A stretch of 13,983 bases of DNA from JAEZFI01 sp044508215 (GCA_044508215.1 JBIQID010000084.1:1-13983); one strand, 5' to 3'; shown: positions 5,561-12,704, counted from the first letter of the stretch. The notes: generated by a model not told the origin, from the sequence alone. Numbers and translations: made by a program.

Positions 5561-5902
5561 GTGTTCGAGATCGAAGTCGAGGACGATGGCGACGTCTGCG
5601 TGTGCCGTCCCAAAGGCGAGCTCGACGCGATGACGGTCACCGAGTTCCGTGAGCGTCTCATCGGCCTCGCAGACCGACCCGTCGTGGTCATCGACCTCGG
5701 GGAGGTCCCCTTCATGGACTCCACCGGCCTCGGCGCGCTCATCGGCGGCATCCGTCGCATCCGCGAAGCCGGCGGCGAGGTCGGCGTGTCGTGCAGCCGT
5801 CCCGCGGTCCTGCGCCTCCTGCACACCACCGGCTTCGACCGGATGGTGACCGTCGCCGATTCGGTGGAAGAGGCGACCGCCCAGCTGTCGGCGCAGCGCT
5901 GA
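5561..5902 (+). CDS. STAS-domain protein (anti-sigma factor antagonist, SpoIIAA/RsbV-like)
   Basis: 113 residues covering one STAS domain. The key motif is FMDSTGLGALIGG, with S54 as the expected phosphorylation site whose state decides binding to an anti-sigma kinase. The opening FEIEVEDDGDVCVCRPKGELDA and the C-terminal LLHTTGFDRMVTVADSVEEA match the family well. In known systems the dephosphorylated antagonist binds the anti-sigma factor and frees the sigma factor. No kinase, phosphatase or sigma gene is in the window, so the partners are elsewhere. It is convergent with the ArsA operon and divergent from the receiver protein. Confidence 0.92.
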   Translation: MFEIEVEDDGDVCVCRPKGELDAMTVTEFRERLIGLADRPVVVIDLGEVPFMDSTGLGALIGGIRRIREAGGEVGVSCSRPAVLRLLHTTGFDRMVTVADSVEEATAQLSAQR

Positions 5903-5912
5903 CCCTCGCGCC

Positions 5913-5936
5913 CGGAGGAAGAGGCTGACCCCTCCG
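5913..5936. terminator. Possible weak hairpin between STAS gene and ArsA operon
   Basis: CGGAGG and CCTCCG can form a 6-bp stem around a 12-nt loop in the 47-nt gap between convergent genes. It has no T-run and is weaker than the other two convergent terminators. Confidence 0.25.
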
Positions 5937-5949
5937 CCGTCTGGGAACG

Positions 5950-7095
5950 TCAGGCGCGGCCGAACAACCGGTCGCCGAACGCCTCGAGCGTGGCGAGGTC
6001 GTGCACCTCGAACGGCAGGAACGGAACCTTGCACACCGGCGCCGGGGCGATCCGCTCCGTGAGCGCAGCGAGGTTCGCCGCCTCACCCATCGCCACCCTC
6101 CGGATGCCGGCCAGCACCGCGTACTGCTCGCCCAGCGGCGTCCCCTCGAGCGTCCGGGCGCGCTCCTCGTCGGCGGCCGGGTTCCCCGGGCCGGGGTCGG
6201 GGAACATGCGGTTCACCACGAGGCCCCGGACCTCGATGCGCTGCCGGTGCAGCTCCTCGGCGAAGAACGTCGCCTCGGACACCGTGTCGGCGTTCGGCGA
6301 CGCGATCAGGAGGAACGCGGTCTCGTCGGCCCGCAGCAGCGCGTCCACCGAGCGCGCCCGGTCCTTGAAGCCCTCCTCCATGCCCTCGAAGGCGGCGAAG
6401 AAGGCGATGGCGTCGCCGATCACCTCGCCGCCCACGACCTTGCCGACCGACCGCAGGAAGCTCTGCGCCGCCATGTTCACGGCCTTCACGATCCCGCGGG
6501 TGGGGGCCGTGAGCATCCGGTAGAGCCGGTGGTCCAAGAAGTTCGCCAGCTGGCGGGGTGCGTCGAGGAAGTCGAGGGCGTTGCGGGTGGGCGGCGTGTC
6601 GACGACGACGAGGTCGTAGTCGGTCTCGGCGTGCAGCTCGTAGAGCTTCTCCGAGGCCATGTACTCCTGGGTGCCCGAGAGCGCGCCGGCGATGTTCCGG
6701 TAGAAGCGGTTCGACAGGATCCGCTCGGCCTGCTCGGCGTCGCCGGCGTAGCGGCGGACGAGCCCGTCGAACGTCTTCTCGGTGTCGAGCATCAGGGCGG
6801 ACATCCGTCCGGGCCAATCGCCGTCGATCTGGGACGCCGTGTTGGTGAGCGACTCGAGCCCCAGGGCGTCGGCGAGGCGACGGGCCGGGTCGATCGTCAC
6901 CACGACGGCGCGACGGCCCTGGCGGGCGGCTTCCATGGCGAGCACTGCGGCGGTGGTCGTCTTCCCGACACCTCCGGAGCCGCAGCACACGAGCACCCGG
7001 CGGCCTCCGACCAGCTCCGACATGCGTTCCCCGGGCGTCCCGGACGGGACGGCGACCGACGGCGCCGCGCCTGCGCCCGCTGCCGGGTCGGTCAT
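5950..7095 (-). CDS. ArsA/Get3-type ATPase, second subunit of the pair
   Basis: 381 residues of the anion-transporting ATPase (ArsA/Get3) branch of SIMIBI NTPases. The P-loop is GSGGVGKTTT (residues 39-48), with Ser where the partner has the signature Lys of deviant Walker A. Further motifs are VVTIDPARRLADALGL, DTPPTRNALDFLDAP (switch region) and a nucleotide-specificity region around NRMFPDP. The 25 residues before the P-loop domain are Ala/Pro-rich. ATG at 7093-7095 overlaps the stop of the upstream subunit by 4 nt (ATGA), so the two are translationally coupled. Actinobacterial pairs of this kind (M. tuberculosis Rv3679-Rv3680) are reported to form one complex and matter for redox and nitric-oxide tolerance. 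Transport of arsenite is not implied. Confidence 0.92.
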   Translation of the reverse strand: MTDPAAGAGAAPSVAVPSGTPGERMSELVGGRRVLVCCGSGGVGKTTTAAVLAMEAARQGRRAVVVTIDPARRLADALGLESLTNTASQIDGDWPGRMSALMLDTEKTFDGLVRRYAGDAEQAERILSNRFYRNIAGALSGTQEYMASEKLYELHAETDYDLVVVDTPPTRNALDFLDAPRQLANFLDHRLYRMLTAPTRGIVKAVNMAAQSFLRSVGKVVGGEVIGDAIAFFAAFEGMEEGFKDRARSVDALLRADETAFLLIASPNADTVSEATFFAEELHRQRIEVRGLVVNRMFPDPGPGNPAADEERARTLEGTPLGEQYAVLAGIRRVAMGEAANLAALTERIAPAPVCKVPFLPFEVHDLATLEAFGDRLFGRA

Positions 7096-8060
7096 GCCAG
7101 GTCGTCCATCGCTCGGATCGCCTCGACCACCGTGTCGGCGAGCGCGTCCAGGTCCTCGCGGCCCAGGTTCGACGTGTAGCGGAACGGCAGGTGCACCTGG
7201 GGGAGCGGGAGCTCCGAACCGAGGCGCTCGACCTGCGGGGCCTGGAGCCGGGCGCGGTCCGCCACGAAGCGGCACGCGGTGCGGAGCGCGTCGGCCTCGC
7301 CAGGGCGCAGCGACACCCCTGCGTCGGCGGCGAGCTCCTCGGGGTCGGCCTCCAGGGCGGGGGAGCTGTCGAACACGCCGTTCACGAACACCGGACCGAG
7401 GGCCACGCCCACCGTGTCCTCCAGCATGAAGGCGGTCTCCACCAGCTCGTTCACGGGGGTCTCCTCGGCGAGGGTGACCAGCACGACCTCGCAGCGCGTG
7501 GGGTCCGACAGCAGCTCGGACACCTCGCGGGCCTGCGTCTCGATGGGGCCGACGTTGACCGCGTCGAGCAGGCCGCTGGCGCTGCGGAGGAAGCTGATCG
7601 CATGACCCGCTGCCGGCGCGTCCACGATGATCACGTCGGCCGTCGCGTTCCGCTCGAGCTGCTTGATCTTGCCGAGCACCAGTACGTCGCGGATCCCCGG
7701 GGTGGCCGTGGCGACCATGTCGAGCGCGCCCGAGCTGGCGAGGCGGGACGAGATGCGCTTCATCCCGTGGTCCGACAGGTACTCGACCAGCGCCTCGTCG
7801 GGCGCCAGCGTGCGGGCCGTCAGGGCCCCACGACCGGCGTCCGGGTCGGCCGCGAGCAGCTCGACGGCGTCGTAGTGGAGGCGCTCGTGACCGAACAGCG
7901 AGGCGATCGACGACTTCCCCTCGACCTCGACGATCAGGGCGGACAGGCCCAGCCGGGTGGCCGCGAGCGCCAGCGACACCGCCACCGTCGTCTTGCCGAC
8001 ACCACCCTTGCCAGCAACGATGGTCACCCGCGGTGCCATCAGGAACTGCGCTGGATCCAC
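7092..8060 (-). CDS. ArsA/Get3-type ATPase, first subunit of the pair
   Basis: 322 residues. The deviant Walker A GKGGVGKTT is at residues 17-25, with the signature Lys18. The switch region is IIVDAPAAGHAISFLRS, and ETPVNELVETAFML follows in the helical part. It is the canonical-lysine partner of the downstream subunit. I chose GTG at 8058-8060 (VDPAQFLMAPRVTIVAGKGG) over the ATG seven codons later because AAGGGA lies 4 nt upstream and the (M/V)DPxxF opening is usual in actinobacterial homologues. The longer open frame to 8204 overlaps the divergent NfeD gene and is a shadow. Only 23 nt separate this start from that of the NfeD gene. Confidence 0.92.
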   Translation of the reverse strand: MDPAQFLMAPRVTIVAGKGGVGKTTVAVSLALAATRLGLSALIVEVEGKSSIASLFGHERLHYDAVELLAADPDAGRGALTARTLAPDEALVEYLSDHGMKRISSRLASSGALDMVATATPGIRDVLVLGKIKQLERNATADVIIVDAPAAGHAISFLRSASGLLDAVNVGPIETQAREVSELLSDPTRCEVVLVTLAEETPVNELVETAFMLEDTVGVALGPVFVNGVFDSSPALEADPEELAADAGVSLRPGEADALRTACRFVADRARLQAPQVERLGSELPLPQVHLPFRYTSNLGREDLDALADTVVEAIRAMDDLA

Positions 8061-8083
8061 ACTTTCCCTTCGGAGGACGTCGG

Positions 8084-9412
8084 GTGCGCACACTAGCGAA
8101 GCGGCTTCGCGCCACGGTCGCCGCGCTCGGCGTCGTCTCGATGGCGCTCGGGTGCCTCCTCGCGCTGGCCGCGCCCGCCGCGGCGGCGACGGCGGAGGTC
8201 GCACAGCGGGACACCTACTGCGTGGAGAACGGGTGCGTCCGGGTGCTCCAGGTGGCGGGGCTCGTGGATCCGATCCTCGCCGACTTCGTCGAGCGCGGGG
8301 TCGACGAGGCGAACGCCACCCCCGGCTACGTCGGCGTGGTGCTCGAGCTGGACAGCGACGGCGTGGTGCTCGACACGCCCGAGTTCGTGCGCTTCGCGGA
8401 GGTGCTCACCGGTTCCCGTGTCCCGGTGACCGCGTGGGTGGGCACCGGAGCGGTCGCCCGAGGCGGCGCTGCCGAGCTGCTCGCCGTGCTCGAGGGCTCG
8501 ACGATGGCGCCCGGGTCGAAGGTGGGTGAGATCGGCGAGCAGCGCCTGTCCCGCCAGGAGGTCGGGGTCCTCACCGAGGGTGATCGGTCGGTGCTCGCAG
8601 ATTCGACGGTCGACGCGGAGGAGGCGGAGGAGATCGGCCTGATCGAGCGGGTGGCGCCCACCGCCGGCGACCACCTCGTGGGCCTCGACGGCGTGAAGGT
8701 GGAGCGGATCACCGACGACGACGGCCAGGAGCGCACCCAGCCCGTCACCCGGGTGGTGATCTCCAAGCTGGGCATCTGGCCGCAGCTGCTCCACACCGCC
8801 GCCAGCCCGGCGCTGGCCTACATCCTGCTCAGCCTCGGGGTCGGCCTCCTGATCTTCGAGTTCTTCACGGCAGGCATCGGCATCGCCGGCGCGGTGGGGG
8901 CGGGCTCCTTCGCCCTGGCGGGCTACGGCTTGGGCGTGCTCCCGGTGCGGACCTGGGCGCTCGTGCTGCTGGGCCTCGCTGCGGTGGCCTTCGCCATCGA
9001 CGTGCAGGCGGGGATCCCCCGGTTCTGGACGGGGGTGGGCACCGGCGCATGGGTCGTCGGCTCGATCTGGCTGTACGACGGGGTGTCGGCGCCGTGGATC
9101 TCGCTGGTCGTCGGGATCGGCGGCCTGATCCTGGGGATGATCTCGGGCATGCCGCCCATGGTGCGCAGCCGGTTCGGCACGCCGACCATCGGGCGGGAGT
9201 GGATGATCGGCACCACGGGCGCAGCCGTCACCGACGTGGACCCCGACGGCGTGGTGATGATCGACGGCGCCCAGTGGCGTGCACGGACCAACCGCGCCAC
9301 CCCCCTCGCCACGGGTGAGGAGGCCCGGGTCGTGGCGATCGACGGGCTCACGCTCGAGGTCGAACCCCTCGAGGGCGCGGCGGTCGACTACCGGGAGCGC
9401 TCGCGACGGTAA
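8084..9412 (+). CDS. NfeD-family membrane protein, long form with degenerate ClpP-like domain
   Basis: 442 residues. Signal-peptide-like segment at about 10-36 (AALGVVSMALGCLLALAAPA), then a ClpP-class (SppA/NfeD) domain to about residue 195, four or five membrane segments at about 240-355, and a C-terminal NfeD OB-fold domain at about 368-430 (GTTGAAVTDVDPDGVVMIDG). In active NfeD proteases the nucleophile Ser sits in an AxSAG motif; the matching stretch here is VARGGAAELL (124-133), with Gly in its place, while the later MAPGSKVG block is conserved. It is therefore probably not a protease. GTG at 8084-8086 has GGAGG 7 nt upstream. Long-form NfeD proteins are usually linked to stomatin/flotillin membrane proteins; none is adjacent here. 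whiB follows. Confidence 0.9.
   Translation: MRTLAKRLRATVAALGVVSMALGCLLALAAPAAAATAEVAQRDTYCVENGCVRVLQVAGLVDPILADFVERGVDEANATPGYVGVVLELDSDGVVLDTPEFVRFAEVLTGSRVPVTAWVGTGAVARGGAAELLAVLEGSTMAPGSKVGEIGEQRLSRQEVGVLTEGDRSVLADSTVDAEEAEEIGLIERVAPTAGDHLVGLDGVKVERITDDDGQERTQPVTRVVISKLGIWPQLLHTAASPALAYILLSLGVGLLIFEFFTAGIGIAGAVGAGSFALAGYGLGVLPVRTWALVLLGLAAVAFAIDVQAGIPRFWTGVGTGAWVVGSIWLYDGVSAPWISLVVGIGGLILGMISGMPPMVRSRFGTPTIGREWMIGTTGAAVTDVDPDGVVMIDGAQWRARTNRATPLATGEEARVVAIDGLTLEVEPLEGAAVDYRERSRR
8090..8110 (-). promoter_or_regulatory. ArsA operon -10 box with adjacent inverted repeat
   Basis: TAGTGT on the minus strand (8090-8095) would start transcription about 23 nt before the first ATPase GTG, leaving room for its AAGGGA ribosome site. 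Immediately upstream, 8096-8110 is the inverted repeat GCGAAG-CGG-CTTCGC, which could be an operator. Both lie inside the first codons of the divergent NfeD gene. Confidence 0.4.
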
Positions 9413-9435
9413 GCGCCGCGCTTGCAAATTCCTCC

Positions 9436-9464
9436 TTGTGAGCCGGATTCACGACTTCTACTGT
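9436..9464 (+). promoter_or_regulatory. whiB promoter
   Basis: TTGTGA at 9436-9441 and TACTGT at 9459-9464 have the ideal 17-nt spacing. Transcription would begin near 9471, about 23 nt before the start codon. GAGGGGG 7 nt before GTG 9494 is the ribosome binding site. This is the best two-box promoter in the window. Confidence 0.6.
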
Positions 9465-9493
9465 GCGGCCCACGTCACAGAGGGGGTTTGACG

Positions 9494-9760
9494 GTGAGTG
9501 CACAGCCATCGTTCGAGACCTGGCAACACCGGGGGGCGTGCCGGGGACCGCAATCGGTCGTCTTCTTCCCGCCATCGCACTTCGAACGCAAGGTCGAGCG
9601 GGCGGCACGCGAAGCACGTGCCAAGGAGATCTGCGCTGATTGCTCGGTGGTCCGCGAATGCCTGGACTACGCGCTGTCCATCAAGGAACCGCACGGGATC
9701 TGGGGAGGCCTCAACGAGGCCGAGCGGCGAGCGCTGGTGGAGGCCGCGGGCGACGGCTGA
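9494..9760 (+). CDS. WhiB-family iron-sulfur transcription regulator
   Basis: 88 residues. The four cluster-ligand cysteines are C16 (RGACRG), C47, C50 and C56 (ICADCSVVREC), followed by the family turn GIWGG (68-72) and a basic/acidic helix NEAERRALVEAA. WhiB proteins bind a [4Fe-4S] cluster and act with the primary sigma factor as redox- or NO-responsive regulators; they are confined to Actinomycetota and their phages. The FFPPSHFERK segment between the first two cysteines is distinctive, but I cannot assign a numbered WhiB subfamily. In M. tuberculosis whiB4 lies beside the ArsA-like pair, so the neighbourhood is partly conserved. GTG 9494 is chosen for its ribosome site; the frame extension upstream overlaps the promoter. 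Confidence 0.95.
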   Translation: MSAQPSFETWQHRGACRGPQSVVFFPPSHFERKVERAAREARAKEICADCSVVRECLDYALSIKEPHGIWGGLNEAERRALVEAAGDG

Positions 9761-9771
9761 GGACCACCCGA

Positions 9772-9777
9772 TACGGT
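9772..9777 (+). promoter_or_regulatory. -10 box TACGGT for fxsA, leaderless
   Basis: TACGGT lies 8 nt before the fxsA GTG with no Shine-Dalgarno in the 25-nt gap after whiB. It allows fxsA to be transcribed separately from whiB. Confidence 0.35.
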
Positions 9778-9785
9778 GACCACCG

Positions 9786-10505
9786 GTGGTCGCCTGGTTC
9801 TTCTTCCTGTTCGTCGCGCTGCCGATCGTCGAGATCTACGTCGGCGCAGAGGTCGCCGGAGCGATCGGTGCCGACAGCGCGCTCCTGCTGCTGATCGTCC
9901 TCAGCGCGGCCGGCGCCTGGATCGTGAAGCGTGAGGGCCTCGCCACCGCGCGACGTGTCCGAGAGGGCGTCGCCACGGGCCGCATGCCCACCTCCGACGT
10001 GATCGACGGCCTCGTCGTGCTGGGCGCGGGCCTGCTGCTGCTCGTCCCCGGCTTCCTCACCGCTGCGGTCGGGCTCTTCCTCCTGATCCCGCCGGCCCGC
10101 GCGCTCGTGAAGGCACGGGTCGCCGCCGGCATCTCCCGGCGGGTCGCCCGGCGTGCGGCGGCGATGGGCTTCGACCTCGGTGGCGTCGCAGGCGCCGCGG
10201 GCGCTCCCGGCGCAGCGGGCGCGGGCCCGGCCGGAGCGGCGCCGGGAGGTGCCCGGGGGCCGAGCGGCGCGGCGGCCGGCAGCTGGCGTCCCGGTTGGGG
10301 ACCAGGTGGCGCTCGTCCGGGACCGGGGCGCTCCGAGCGGCGTTGGCGTGCCTACCGCCGCCCCGAGGAGCCGGACCCCGCGGCCGAGCGGGTGTGGGGC
10401 GCCCGGGTGCGCGATCCGGCCACCCCCGACGTGGACGTCATCGACATCGACGGCGAGGAGATCGTGTTCCCCGACTCGGGACCCGAGCTGGGGCCGAGCC
10501 GTTGA
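9786..10505 (+). CDS. fxsA: FxsA-family membrane protein with long Gly/Ala/Pro-rich tail
   Basis: 239 residues. The first ~120 match the FxsA fold: start VVAWFFFLFVALPIVEIYV (membrane helix 1), a second helix around SALLLLIVLSAAGAWIV, the basic REGLATARRVREGVATGRMP segment, then two closely spaced helices LVVLGAGLLLLVPGFLTA and VGLFLLIPPARALV. FxsA in E. coli is a membrane protein whose overproduction relieves phage T7 exclusion by the F plasmid; its normal function is unclear. Here residues about 135-200 are low-complexity Gly/Ala/Pro, ending in an acidic DVDVIDIDGEEIVFPD tail, unlike short enterobacterial FxsA. The stop overlaps the TTG start of the NUDIX gene. Confidence 0.85.
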   Translation: MVAWFFFLFVALPIVEIYVGAEVAGAIGADSALLLLIVLSAAGAWIVKREGLATARRVREGVATGRMPTSDVIDGLVVLGAGLLLLVPGFLTAAVGLFLLIPPARALVKARVAAGISRRVARRAAAMGFDLGGVAGAAGAPGAAGAGPAGAAPGGARGPSGAAAGSWRPGWGPGGARPGPGRSERRWRAYRRPEEPDPAAERVWGARVRDPATPDVDVIDIDGEEIVFPDSGPELGPSR

Positions 10506-11380
10506 CCGACGCCGCCGACGCCGGTCGTCCGCAACCGATCATGGACTTCGGCGTGGCCGACCCGACTGCGATCCCCGTCCGTGACGCCGCCACGGTGATG
10601 GTCCTGCGGGACGGCGCCGAGGGCCTCGAGGTCTGCATGCTGCGGCGGAACCTGCGGTCGGACTTCGTGGGCGGGGCGTACGTGTTCCCCGGCGGCGGGG
10701 TCGACGAAGAGGACGCCCACGACGACCTCGCCGGGGTGGTCACCGGGCTCGACGACGTCACCGCCAGCCGCCAGGTGGAGGTGCCCTCCGGAGGCCTCGC
10801 CTTCTGGGTCGCGGCGATCCGCGAGTCCTTCGAGGAGGCCGGCCTGCTCCTCGCCTACGACGAGGACGGGCGGATCGTGGACTTCGACGACCCCGAGCGG
10901 GCGGCGCGCTTCGTGGAGCACCGCCGGGAGGTCGACGAGGGGAGGCGGCGCCTGGTCGAGGTGTGCGCCGCCGAGTCGCTGCGCCTGGCGGCCGACGGCA
11001 TCCACTACTTCAGCCGGTGGATCACGCCGCTGGGGGCGCCTCGCCGCTACGACACACGCTTCTTCGTGACCGCGGCGCCCGAGGGCCAGACCCCGGTCCA
11101 CGACGACCGCGAGGTGATCGAGGCGACCTGGGTGCGGCCGATCGATGCGCTCGAGCGGCACCGCCAGGGGCTGTTCGAGATGATCTTCCCCACGATCCGC
11201 ACGCTCGAGGCGCTCGCCCGGTTCGAGACCGCCGACGCGGTGCTGGAGCACGCCGCGGACGTGGGGCGGATCGAGCCGATCCTGCCCCGGATCATGGAGG
11301 CGAACGGCGGCTTGCGGATCGTGCTCCCGGGCGACCGCCAGTACGACGCGATCACCTCGGAGCCGCTCGAACCGATCTGA
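10502..11380 (+). CDS. NUDIX hydrolase, NUDT19-like long form
   Basis: 292 residues. The NUDIX elements are split by an insertion: VFPGGGVDEED (61-71) and then AAIRESFEEAGLLL (104-117), carrying the REx(2)EExG core with metal ligands E108, E111 and E112. A later WITPLGAPRRYDTRFFV segment is typical of the NUDT19/NUDT7-like group, which hydrolyse CoA and acyl-CoA diphosphates; the substrate here is inferred only from this resemblance. I chose TTG at 10502 because it overlaps the fxsA stop (TTGA) and gives LTDAADAG, a usual opening. ATG at 10541 (IMDFGVADP) is a real alternative without a ribosome site and would give 279 residues. Confidence 0.85.
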   Translation: MTDAADAGRPQPIMDFGVADPTAIPVRDAATVMVLRDGAEGLEVCMLRRNLRSDFVGGAYVFPGGGVDEEDAHDDLAGVVTGLDDVTASRQVEVPSGGLAFWVAAIRESFEEAGLLLAYDEDGRIVDFDDPERAARFVEHRREVDEGRRRLVEVCAAESLRLAADGIHYFSRWITPLGAPRRYDTRFFVTAAPEGQTPVHDDREVIEATWVRPIDALERHRQGLFEMIFPTIRTLEALARFETADAVLEHAADVGRIEPILPRIMEANGGLRIVLPGDRQYDAITSEPLEPI

Positions 11381-11404
11381 CGGGTCCTCCCGGCGGCGCT
11401 TGCC

Positions 11405-11456
11405 GGTTCTGTCCCTCAGGGTGCGACGGATCCGTCGCACCCTGCGTGACGGAACC
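11405..11456. terminator. Bidirectional terminator with perfect 28-bp palindrome
   Basis: 11417-11444 is a perfect inverted repeat: CAGGGTGCGACGGA and its exact complement meet with no spacer. Outside a 3-nt internal loop, GGTTCTGTC (11405-11413) pairs with GACGGAACC (11448-11456) with one G-T wobble. The total is a 52-nt structure between the convergent NUDIX and mrp genes. The rest of 11381-11480 shows no other feature. Confidence 0.75.
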
Positions 11457-11480
11457 AGCCGGGGAGTGGCAGGCGACGGG

Positions 11481-12665
11481 TCAGCCTCGGCGCACGAGCA
11501 CCGGCGTCTCGGCCTCGGGTGCCGCCTCGTCGAACATGTGGGCGGTGCAGCCGGCCAGGCTGGTGGGCGGGGCCAGCTCGGTGGTGATCACGGAGGCGAG
11601 CCGGCGGAGCTCGTCGGCCGCGGCACCCTCGCCGAGCGCGATCGGGCGGCCGTTGTCGCCGCCGTCGGCCACTGCGTTCTCGATCGGGATGCGACCGATC
11701 AGCTCGACGCCGGCCTCGTCGGCGAGCGCCTGCCCGCCACCCTCGCCGAAGATCAGGTGACGGCTGCCGTCGGGTGCGACGAACCAGCTCATGTTCTCCA
11801 CCACGCCGAGCACCCGCAGGTAGTTCTGCCGCCCCATGTTGACGGCTCGCACAGCGACCTTCTGGGCCGAGCGCGACGGCGTGGTGACGACGATCATCTC
11901 GGCACGGGGCAGCATCTTCGCGAGGCCCATCTGCACGTCACCGGTGCCCGGCGGCATGTCGATGAGGAGGTACTCGAGGTCGGACGCCCAGGCGACGTCC
12001 TCCAAGAAGTGCTGGACGGCGCGGTTCAGCATCAGCCCTCGCCACATGAGGGCTGTCTCCTCGCGCTCCACGAGGAAACCCATGGACACCACGTCGATGC
12101 GACCGGCGCCCATCGGCACCGAGTTCGGCAGGATCTTGCCGCCGTCGGCGCCCTGCAGCCGCCCGTCCACGCCCAGCATGCGGGGCACGGAGTGGCCCCA
12201 GATGTCGGCGTCGATGAGGCCGACGCGGTGGCCGAGCGCCGCCATCGCAGCGGCGAGGTTCACCGTGACCGACGACTTGCCCACCCCGCCCTTGCCGGAG
12301 GCGATCATCAGCACCTTCGTGGTGGACGGCACCGCGGTGACGGGGTTGCGCTCGGCGACGCGGCGGCGAGCCGTCGCCATGGTCGCCGCCTTCTCCTCCT
12401 GGGTGAGCTCGGACCAGTCGATCTTGACCCGACGGACGCCGGGCAGGTCGAGCACCCGGGCGCGCACGTCGCGCTGGATCTCGGCCCGCAACGGGCATCC
12501 CGAGGTGGTGAGGGCGATCTTGATGCGCACGAGGCCCTCGTCGGGCTCGAGCGTCACGCCACGCGCCATGCCGAGGTCGACGATGTCGGACCCGAGCTCG
12601 GGGTCGATGACGCCCCGCAGGACCGAGGTGACGTCGTCCTCGGTGGGGAACGCGGTGACGGCCAT
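11481..12665 (-). CDS. mrp: Mrp/ApbC iron-sulfur cluster carrier ATPase
   Basis: 394 residues. N-terminal MIP18/DUF59 domain (about 8-85) with the conserved TTSGCPL (C57). The ParA-like ATPase domain has deviant Walker A GKGGVGKSS (114-122), DADIWGHSVPRMLG, and the Walker B-like DMPPGTGDVQ (227-236). Mrp/ApbC/Nbp35 proteins bind and hand over [4Fe-4S] clusters. The C-terminal CxxC of E. coli ApbC is absent: the matching stretch is ENMSWFVAPDGSRHLIFG (281-298). I recall the same change in other actinobacterial Mrp proteins. ATG at 12663-12665 has a TAAAAT box 6 nt upstream. It is divergent, by 39 nt, from a regulator with candidate cluster cysteines, and ErpA lies beyond. Confidence 0.93.
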   Translation of the reverse strand: MAVTAFPTEDDVTSVLRGVIDPELGSDIVDLGMARGVTLEPDEGLVRIKIALTTSGCPLRAEIQRDVRARVLDLPGVRRVKIDWSELTQEEKAATMATARRRVAERNPVTAVPSTTKVLMIASGKGGVGKSSVTVNLAAAMAALGHRVGLIDADIWGHSVPRMLGVDGRLQGADGGKILPNSVPMGAGRIDVVSMGFLVEREETALMWRGLMLNRAVQHFLEDVAWASDLEYLLIDMPPGTGDVQMGLAKMLPRAEMIVVTTPSRSAQKVAVRAVNMGRQNYLRVLGVVENMSWFVAPDGSRHLIFGEGGGQALADEAGVELIGRIPIENAVADGGDNGRPIALGEGAAADELRRLASVITTELAPPTSLAGCTAHMFDEAAPEAETPVLVRRG

Positions 12666-12671
12666 GGGCGG

Positions 12672-12698
12672 ATTTTACCGGGAGACGCCGTGTAATCT
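12672..12698. promoter_or_regulatory. Compact divergent leaderless promoters of mrp and the HTH regulator
   Basis: In the 39-nt gap, TAAAAT on the minus strand (12672-12677) lies 6 nt before the mrp ATG, and TAATCT on the plus strand (12693-12698) lies 6 nt before the regulator ATG. Only 15 nt separate the two -10 boxes, so one bound protein would cover both. Neither gene has a Shine-Dalgarno. Confidence 0.6.
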
Positions 12699-12704
12699 CC
12701 ATGC

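Noticed and set aside
7096..8214. Apparent 754-residue fusion in front of the second ArsA subunit
   Set aside because: The extra part is a frame-shifted shadow of the first subunit; the ATGA overlap shows two genes.
9786..10505. FxsA as part of an anti-phage defence system
   Set aside because: The F-exclusion link is an overproduction effect in E. coli; the neighbours here are housekeeping genes.
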